Source: Euglena gracilis
Lineage: Eukaryota; Euglenida; Euglenophyceae; Euglenales
Length of the DNA stretch: 64,000 nt
Direction of reading: 5' to 3'
NCBI GenBank assembly: GCA_039621445.1
Contig: CP154954.1
Coordinates: forward strand, 70,250,670-70,314,669
The first letter of the stretch is position 1, and every line of letters starts with the position of its first letter. The notes beneath the pieces were generated by a model. The model saw only the letters and a list, made by a program, of their open reading frames with translations, ran no database searches and was not told the origin of the DNA. Shown piece by piece: positions 57,306 to 64,000 of the stretch. The position numbers and the translations under genes were made by a program.

Positions 57306-59520
57306 CTGTTCATCAGCCCGGAGTCCGTCCCTTCGGTCTCCAGGGTCCCTCACTCCAGGTCCGAACCAGCCAAATAGCCGGCGGCGGTCCTTTTTGAGGT
57401 ATAGGCGGAGGTCAACGTGCGCACCGCCATGCGGGCCTCGTTGAAATTCGCGTCCGAGGTCTCATCCCCCTCCCTGCCAGAAGCCGGGGTTTCCTCCTCC
57501 AAACAAGATAACTTGAAACCGACTTTAGGGAGGTTGGAGGAGTGACCCTTCTCACCGCGATTCATACCGCGATGGCGGTGGCTTGGCCGGGAGGAACGAG
57601 ACCTTGGGCATCGGGATGAGTGGTGCTCACTCGATCCGCACAGTGAACAACGAGATTTGTGACGAGATTCAGAATGGCGGGGTGATCGGTTTCCCGCTTT
57701 AACGTCAAACCGCCGTGGTGAACGGGCATTCCGTTGACCAGGACTCGTGTATCGGGGTTCTCCCGATGAAGTTGACGAAGAGGATGATTCGTTTCGTTAA
57801 ATGAATCGCGATGCCTCGCGATATGAATCACGCTTCTTGGCAGGGGCACCGGGTGACCTACCCCGAGGGGTACCGTGTTTCCGCTCATCGCGGAACGGGA
57901 ACCGGGGCTAATACCGCCGGAACGGGGACCCGATGACCGTGAATTGCCCGATTGGCGTGAAAACGCGGAGGAACCCGAACCTCGTGATGAGGTCGAGCCT
58001 CGCGGACTCAAAATACGCCTTCGTGCATCAGGATTCGGACAACAACGAGACATATGTCCCAGGTTATTGCACAAAAAGCACAATTTGTCCGTGGATTGAT
58101 CCGAAGAACGCGGATATCGCGTTTTCGATCCCGTGGTTGGTGGAGTGGGTGAAACCGGTGATTTTTGCAATGCGTTCACCGAACCAGCCGGTAATCCAGC
58201 GGTTGGGTGTGCGTTATACGCGGATTGAATTTGACCAAGAAGCTGTGATAGCTTCAACTGCTTGGAAACGTAATTCCAGCGTTGGTCAAGAGTCATTGGA
58301 TGATCCGCTAGCTTCTCACGATGGATATCCTTGATGAGGCTAGGCTTGAAATGCATGAGAACAGCGTCAAACTGTTCGCGCATTTGCTTTTCACTGAGTT
58401 CATCCACTTCAGCGGCGAGTCCCAACCATTTGGTATCCCAAAGGTCAATGGACTTCCACTTGCGATCGGGTGCGGCGCATTGCCGCCACTTGGTCTCTAG
58501 GGTAATCCTAGCGACCAAACTTGAACAGGTGGAAGCGTATTGCTCCACCAGGTCATCAAAGGAAACGCGGTAGCGAATGACAAGTTGTCGCGCGGGCTCC
58601 TCCTCATCCCTTGGGAGGCAATCGATGAATTCCATCTTGATCACCTCCGGGTTTGTGTCCTGGGTTGGCCCTTTCAATGCCCAGTAGTACTCCCAGTCCC
58701 AGAAAAACTGTCTCCATGTGGTTGGATCACCGTCCCACTGGGGTTTCACCTTGTTCGCGATTGCGATGGTGCCCTTGAAGTCTTTCTGAGGAACCCAATG
58801 ACCCTCGGTGGTATTCCGCGGTTTTGGGCCTGGGTAAGCTCGAGCACCAAGCGTATCCTGTCCGGATTGTTGTCGGAATCGCGAAATTTCTGGTGAAGGT
58901 GACACCTGGTACTGGAAATCCGGTCGCAAACCCTGTTGGTCACCCGTAATAGTGGGACACTCCGGTGTGGGGGTATGTCGCGCATGCAACATGTGACCCA
59001 CTCCCGGTGTACGGGTTTGGCTCATTCCACGCACAAGCATGGAATGATGGATTTCTTTGTGGAGACTTGGCGGAATCGCCGTGTTTTCCGAAAATTCGGT
59101 TCCCGTAACGGGAAATTCATCCGAAAACTGGGTTTGTGTTGTGGGCAAGGCCAATGGTGGCACACCTCGCGGAATCACGTATTGTGACACTCGGGACACG
59201 GGTGGTGGTGGTGCATGTGCACCGAGATTCGGGTTGTGAAAACACGAATCTGGAACATTTGGCGCATCTTCGGCAATGCGTACTGCCAAATTGCGGTGTG
59301 AAACCCGCTGTTGGTTGGATACATTGTCCAGACCCACAGACAAGTCATGCACACTTTGCTCCAAATGCTCAACGAGTTGGAGTTGGCCGCAAATACGGTC
59401 AACTTCATCCTCCAAAGCGCGAATACGCTTGCGGTAGCGGGAAAAGTCATCCAAGTGCGGAATCCTTTAGGACATTCCGGTGACATCTTGGACAAGTTTC
59501 CCGTGAGACTCATCCAATAA
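57296..59520 (-). pseudogene. gag: Gag of D: end of coiled coil, capsid and zinc knuckle
   Basis: The best-preserved capsid/nucleocapsid of the family: open from 59,454 to 57,562 (630 codons). Coiled coil (ALEDEVDRICGQLQLVEHLE), linker with VRGMSQTRTPGVGHM (about 59,030), capsid region (FKGTIAIANKVKPQW, WRQFFWDWEYYWALK, about 58,780-58,670; MEFIDCLPRDEEEPARQ), then CFLCNNLGHMSRCC, a CX2CX4HX4C knuckle, at about 58,080-58,035. A basic Arg/Ser tail then shifts frame near 57,560 before the overlap at 57,296-57,305. Expected role: particle assembly and RNA binding. Confidence 0.87.
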
Positions 59521-59534
59521 TTGGAGTTGTCCCG

Positions 59535-60015
59535 TTACGGGCGGGCGTGGGCGGCGGGCGGGCCGGCGGGGGGCGGGCGGCGGGGGCGGAGGGCGGGGCG
59601 GGGGGCGGGCGGGCGGGCGGCGGCGGGGGGCGGCGGGCGGGGGGGCGGCGGGCGGAGGCGGGCGCGGGGGGCGGGCGGGCGGGCGGCGGGCGGGCGGGCG
59701 GGGCGGGCGGGGCGGGCGGGGGCGGGGCGGGCGGGCGGGGCGGGGCGGCGGCGGGCGGCGGGCGGGCGGGCGGGCGGGCGGGCGGGTGCGGGCGGCGGGC
59801 GGGGGGGAGGGGCGGGTGTGGGTGGGGGGGGGGTGGGTGGGTGTGTGGGTGGGGGGGGGGTGGGGGGGGGGGGGGGGTGTGGGTGGGGGGTGGGGTGGGG
59901 GGGTGGTGGGTGTGTGTGTGTGGGGGGTGGGTGGTGTGTGTGTGGTGGTGGTGGGTGGGTGGGGGGTGGGTGTGGGTTTGGTGTGTGCTGTGTGTGTGTG
60001 TGTGCGTGTGCGACC
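59535..60015. repeat. G-rich microsatellite block (GGGC, then GGGT, then GT)
   Basis: About 480 bp of G-rich repeats that grade from GGGC units to GGGT and then TG, interrupting the gag coiled coil of D just after QLQLLDESHGKL. The plus strand has many G-quadruplex-type runs. Long open frames here are by-products of the repeat. Confidence 0.92.
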
Positions 60016-60715
60016 ACTGTTGGTCACATTTTGGTCATCCATCCATGATTTTCCCCAGGGTACATTCCTCCGTCGTCTGCTCTGGAGCAGCACCTGCACC
60101 ACAATCAGCAACAGAATTGTCAGTCATTCGATGGGGGCCTAATCAGGACTTGCTCGTAGTGGAGGCACGCGTACTTGAAGCAGGCCCGTTCCCACTCATG
60201 AGACGACAGCGGGCCAACCAGCTGATCCCTGTGCTGAGGATGAAGACCAAGGCTGTCATTCATTGGCTGAAAAATGTCAACCCGGCTGGATTTTCCCCGT
60301 TCTCAGGGTACCCGCCCGGTCCAGCTGCCAGCCGGCAGGACACACTGAAGCGGGTGTGCAAAGCTGTTTGCGTGCTGGCCAACGCGGTGCACAGCTACAC
60401 TGGACATGTGATGCCTGTTTTGCCCCCTCCCCTGTGACCGGTGAGGTGGCTGCCGACCTCCAGGCCCGAGCGTGAGAAAGATGTGCCGGCCACCGCTGCC
60501 CACCCGCAGCATGAGCTGCCCCGCCCAGTCCGGCGCAGGCCAACGTTGAGTGTGTGACACATTGAAGACTGCACTGCACATTTCCTCGTCTTAGCCTTTA
60601 TACACATATTACATATGCCCACGTCAAAGTATACACACATTATTTAAACATACATATGCATATGAACATAATACATGTTCAACATACGCAGAAAAACACA
60701 TAAAAAAACATACAT
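60016..60715. other. Foreign sequence inside D, unclassified
   Basis: A plus-strand frame from about 60,050 to 60,437 reads SATELSVIRWGPNQDLLVVE and on to a TGA, and looks mildly coding but matches nothing I know. 60,590-60,715 is AT-rich with TATG/CATA steps. It separates the microsatellite from the inverted gag piece. Confidence 0.4.
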
Positions 60716-61140
60716 ATATGGAGTCCTGTTCATCCGCGTTGTTGCATTTGCAACAACAGTTGCATACACGAGATTCCTGGTCTTCAACATCCAGTACTGG
60801 TGGATTTGTGTCTATGGACCATTTCACCACCCTATCCGCAACTTTCCATGTATCGCAACACCGCATTATGCTGTTGTGCGATGAAACGGAAAAGTTTCGG
60901 CAATTTCAGTCACAAGCAAACGAGAATTTTGCTCCCCACACGTATGTGCGGCAGTTGGAGGTGCGACTTTCCCGCTTGGAGCAGAAAACCTGCTATTGTG
61001 GCACGAATCAGGTTGGATTATCCAATCTGAGCGCGAAAGTCGCGGAAATGGCACAACGGCAGGATTCCCTGCAGTTGCAGTTGCAGTCCGACATTGGCGG
61101 GATTAACTCGGCCATTGCGGGTTTGCAACAAAGCTATTCC
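60716..61140 (+). pseudogene. gag: Inverted piece of the gag coiled coil in D
   Basis: A plus-strand frame, MESCSSALLHLQQQLHTRD to IAGLQQSYSS, equals the middle of the E2 gag coiled coil, but in the opposite orientation to the rest of D. At 61,140 it meets minus-strand gag N-terminal sequence head-on. An internal inversion with loss of flanking sequence explains it. Confidence 0.85.
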
Positions 61141-61844
61141 AGCTTGGTGAAGACATGTTTCTGGTTGTCCTCATCAAACTGAAGCACTTTGTTCAGTGCG
61201 GTTGCACACTCTGCAACGCATTGTTGCACATGGTTGAACTGCCTCACACGGGGGTGATCCCCGGGAAGCCAAGCCACGATATCCTGCACATCCTCAGCAG
61301 TGAGGACCTCACCAGTGCCCTTCCCACAGCCATCCATGGGTTGGGACGTACCGGAGAATTCCGGTACCACTAGGCAAGTCTCCGGTGGCCAAGGTAGTGC
61401 GGGATAACACCCAAGATCGGGTGGTGGTGGCAAAGCTCTGTAAGGGCTTGCCGGTGGAAGAGCGGGTGGTGGTTGAAAGAAACACGGGGTTTCCAGCCCA
61501 CCATCACCGGAGAAGCCCGGTGGCGGAATCACCACGGGTCTCTCCGGTGTGCGCAGCTGCACCATTGCCGCAGACAGAGGCGAATACCCCCGTTGTGGCA
61601 AGGTGAGTGCGGAAGAGGCCCCATTAGCCTCTGAAGCCAATGAAGTGGAGGGCTCATCGCCGACCACTGTCAATGATGACAAATGTTGCAATCTTGACAA
61701 TTGAGCCAATTGTGCCTCATCGGCGTGGGAACTGGTAGCACTTTCACATAACAGCTTCCAATCCCCTGTTTCTTGGTCAATGCCTTGCAATGATGCCTGT
61801 AATAAGGCATAGTTGAATTGATGGTTGGGGCCTGTGCTTTGCAT
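61141..61844 (-). pseudogene. gag: N terminus of gag in D
   Basis: ATG at 61,842-61,844 (MQSTGPNHQFNY). The Ser/Pro-rich region closely follows E2 gag to HVFTKLE, where the inversion breakpoint cuts it. Open throughout (about 234 codons). Confidence 0.85.
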
Positions 61845-62122
61845 CTTTCTGATGGCAAAACAACAAAAACCCACAAAACTAAGGAGTTGTGCTGGCACCA
61901 GAGGGGCTGTAACGGGTAATACCGTACAGAGCCTTCCGGAGCCTGCTCGTCTCCTTAGACGTTGACTAGAAGTCGGGAGCTGACGCTGCGACCGTGCAAT
62001 AACGGTGCAGGGGCCCTCCGCTGCCAGTCAGCGTCGGATCGAACCAATCTGCTACCAAATGTAATACCTGGTTGCCTGTCTTTCTGTGAATTATGTATAG
62101 GATCGTAACCAATCTGCTACCA
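61845..62122 (-). other. Leader and primer-binding sites of D
   Basis: PBS TGGTAGCAGA (sense) at 62,113-62,122, and a second PBS-like copy near 62,048-62,057 with GGTTCGATCC next to it, as in E2. The ACCGT/ACGGT hairpin is near 61,990-62,006, and CGTCT/AGACG near 61,948-61,962. Confidence 0.7.
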
Positions 62123-62424
62123 AGTGTACGTCTGATCTTCCCTTTTCCCCAAAAAAGCCTCGCTTTCGCCTTGGTGCGGACCTACTTAGGGAAGAGAAAA
62201 TCAGAGTAACGAATAACCCTTTTCCCACTTCCCGAAGCAAAGCACAGGGAGAAGAGGGGGAAAGGATAACGGACAATAATAAGTCCGGGAGGTATAAAAT
62301 AATATAACAGAATAAGAATACCACCTGTGGAGACAGAAAGGGAACCCATTAGGAAATCCTAATAGGATCTGCTCTCATGCTCACTTCCTCATCAGAAGAG
62401 CAGAGAGCATACGCCTGGTACACA
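62123..62424 (-). repeat. 5' LTR of D (302 bp)
   Basis: TGTGTACC to GTACACT in the sense direction. Shares the CACAG/GTGGTATT core, the AGATCCTATTAGGATtt palindrome (slightly broken) and the GCGAAAGCGA block. It has TTTTATACC in the expected core-promoter area. Outer flank is GTCCA. Confidence 0.9.
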
Positions 62425-62727
62425 GTCCACCCACCCAGAACCCAGAGGCAACCTGGACCTGAACCCGAACAGGGCAGAAAAGATCCTATTGGGTTACGAA
62501 AAAACTGGCCCAATAAAACGATTTTCGGACTCAGAATCCCATACTTTAATCCTATGGTTTCTAATTTCGAAACCAGAAGGGAGAACAACAAAATGGAGAA
62601 TGATCAGCGACTGCAGAGAAATAAATCAGCAGTTTCAAGTAAAACCTTTCAAACCGGATCATATCCGGCACGTTTTTCAAGTTTTGTAAAAAGGCCACTG
62701 GGCAGCAAAAGTCGACCTACATTGTAA
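62425..62727 (+). pseudogene. DIRS-type RT fragment
   Basis: Plus-strand copy of the RT start region of DIRS A/B (their minus-strand 47,780-47,510 and 52,600-52,330): RMISDCREINQQF, then FKPDHIRHVFQVL, and AKVDL before the match ends near 62,727. It is abruptly joined to the D LTR. Confidence 0.75.
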
Positions 62728-64000
62728 GGATTCCAAATGAGATTCGCGAAAACTGTCTCTTTCAGACCGGTAGAAGGCTGAAAACATAGTTTTCCGAACC
62801 ACATTCGAGAATTCGGTGTGTCCTTGGACAATTGTGTGGGAATACTTCCCGTTGTAGTCTTGGGGGAGTGGCATTCAGCCCTTCATGGTGAAATCAAAAA
62901 GGGGGGGTTGGAATTCGCGAAATCCGTGATTCCAATCAAAGGTGTGATTCTCGCTTTTGTGTTTCAGAACGGTTTTCCGCACAAGAGCCGTTATACAACC
63001 AAGTGTATTTTGTGAGGTTCAGGTGTATGCACTGTACCCAAGGTACTTTGGATGGACCCAAGTGTACCAAGTGTACAATGTAGTCCACTGGTAGGTAAAA
63101 TGGTAAGTTGTGAATGGTTTAACAGTTCAGAATCAGGTTCTGCGGAAATTCTCCAACGGTGTGTGCATTGGCTTGGTGTGCTAGTGTTGTTGTGCAAGTC
63201 GGTCTGGTGTTGCGCGTAAAAGTTGGTGTTGAAAGTGGTTGAGCATGGGAATAATTCCGAAATTTCCAGGAGTGAAGACTTTCTTAACTCACTAGGGTGA
63301 AGACCTTCTTTAATGAGTGTATATGTAAAGCCCCCTCCCCAAATATCTATATGCAGGGGGGGTTTACCCCTTTTGTGTTCTTTTTTGATCTTTCTCTTTA
63401 AACGGCAGTTTTCCAGGGATTTCCTGATTTTCCTGCCACGGAAAATCACAAAAATCATTAATAGGCTTTAAAATGGAGTTTTCCCAAAAAAAATGATAAA
63501 TCACGAAATCATGAAAATCACAAATGGTATTTTTTTTACCCTGTTTAGCATTCACGACCAATGACCAATACCCGGAGTAGGGGTATGGCTCATTCCGCGA
63601 ATTAGTGCCGATTCACGAAATTCCTGTTGTAAAAACAAGAGGATTCACGGTTTTTGAGGCAAAAACCGCTTCCTCATCCGAAGATTCACCCTTATGGGGG
63701 GGAATCTTAAGTTGTGGTTTAAACGGGCGATTGTAATCGCGATTGTAAGCATGTTCATGATCATGTGCATCCGTGGATGCTTGTCGGGCATGTGCATCCG
63801 AGGATGCTTGTAAGGATGCCCGTACTGCACCTTTGGAAGGATTGGCATCCAACGAGCCGCGAATTTGATGCACAAAGTCGCCAGTTGGATGTCGGGCATC
63901 CGAAAAGGTTTCGGTTGATGCGCAAATAGCGCTCTGTGAGCTGGAAGTTGCATTTTGACCACTGAAAACTTCGTTTTCATGGGAAAAGTGCGGGAGGTTG
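62728..64000 (-). pseudogene. Gag and pol pieces of a third, diverged Ty3-type family
   Basis: 63,560-64,000 (minus) has RGMSHTPTPGIGHW, the gag linker motif of C and D (RGMSQxxTPGxGH). 62,990-63,260 reads TNFYAQHQTDLHNNTSTPSQ, CTHRWRISAEPDSE, matching the pol Cys-rich segment ([25 protein letters not shown]). Gag and pol pieces are only about 300 bp apart, so the capsid and protease parts are deleted. 63,260-63,555 and 62,728-62,990 hold nothing I can assign. Confidence 0.6.

Larger units (their letters stand above)
53266..62424 (-). mobile_element. Element D: rearranged Ty3-type copy
   Basis: 5' LTR 62,123-62,424, leader, gag N terminus, an inverted gag piece (60,716-61,140), foreign and microsatellite DNA, rest of gag, start of pol to 56,100, a 91-bp satellite, then the later part of ORF3, 3' UTR and a partial 3' LTR. 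Most of pol and the first half of ORF3 are gone. The family is close to E1/E2. The left end is fused to DIRS B; the right flank is a DIRS RT fragment in the opposite orientation. Confidence 0.85.

Noticed and set aside
59467-60437. Several long overlapping open frames on both strands (Gly/Arg-rich or Pro/His-rich)
   Set aside because: They are translations of GGGC/GGGT/GT microsatellite and open on both strands because the repeat lacks stops.

Overview
The window is repeat-dense eukaryotic nuclear DNA. I found no housekeeping gene, rRNA or tRNA gene; almost everything recognisable is transposable-element DNA. The mix is Ty3/gypsy LTR elements with a chromodomain integrase, DIRS-type elements with a tyrosine recombinase, a decayed hAT transposase, a foldback element, a 91-bp satellite and G-rich microsatellites. 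The LTR primer-binding site begins TGGTAGCAGA, which fits an initiator-Met tRNA of the animal/protist type better than the land-plant type (TGGTATCAGA). I would guess an alga or other protist, but the sequence does not settle the host.

Layout. 1-11,175 (+): element E1, the 3' part of a Ty3-like element (broken pol, broken ORF3, 3' UTR, 3' LTR). 11,176-11,995: a fragment of an unrelated element with a Dam-like domain. 12,007-34,894 (-): element C, an older relative, interrupted at 14,527-28,571 by E2. E2 (-) is a complete 14.0-kb element of the E1 family with a 5-bp target duplication, near-identical LTRs, an intact 1,629-residue pol and a gag that has lost its capsid and zinc-knuckle part. 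34,895-39,400: three copies of a repeat carrying a Lys/Pro/Ala-rich small ORF, plus tandem repeats. 39,400-41,700 (+): hAT remnant. 42,349-43,379: foldback element. 43,595-49,330 and 50,155-53,266 (-): two DIRS-type elements, A and B. 53,266-62,424 (-): element D, a rearranged Ty3 copy with a satellite, an inversion and a microsatellite inside it. 62,425-64,000: a DIRS fragment and pieces of a third Ty3 family.

How the Ty3 family works. Reading LTR to LTR the order is LTR, primer-binding site (duplicated), structured leader, a very long coiled-coil gag, pol overlapping the gag stop by ATGGAGGTAR, then a third ORF of about 1,835 codons in the position of env, 3' UTR, polypurine tract, LTR. Pol is protease, a Cys-rich segment, a domain resembling the Dam-like domain of DIRS elements, reverse transcriptase, RNase H, integrase and chromodomain. 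ORF3 has no recognised homologue; it is Pro-rich and disordered at first, then has two Cys/His clusters.

The most unusual signal cuts across all of this. The elements, coding regions included, are full of short perfect hairpins, often with TATT-type loops (TATTCG, TATTAC, TATTGT) and stems of 4-10 bp. At several sites the stem is kept by paired changes between diverged copies, and one hairpin pair appears as an insertion in D. Similar palindromes occur in the hAT region. I treat this as the main candidate for an undescribed system.
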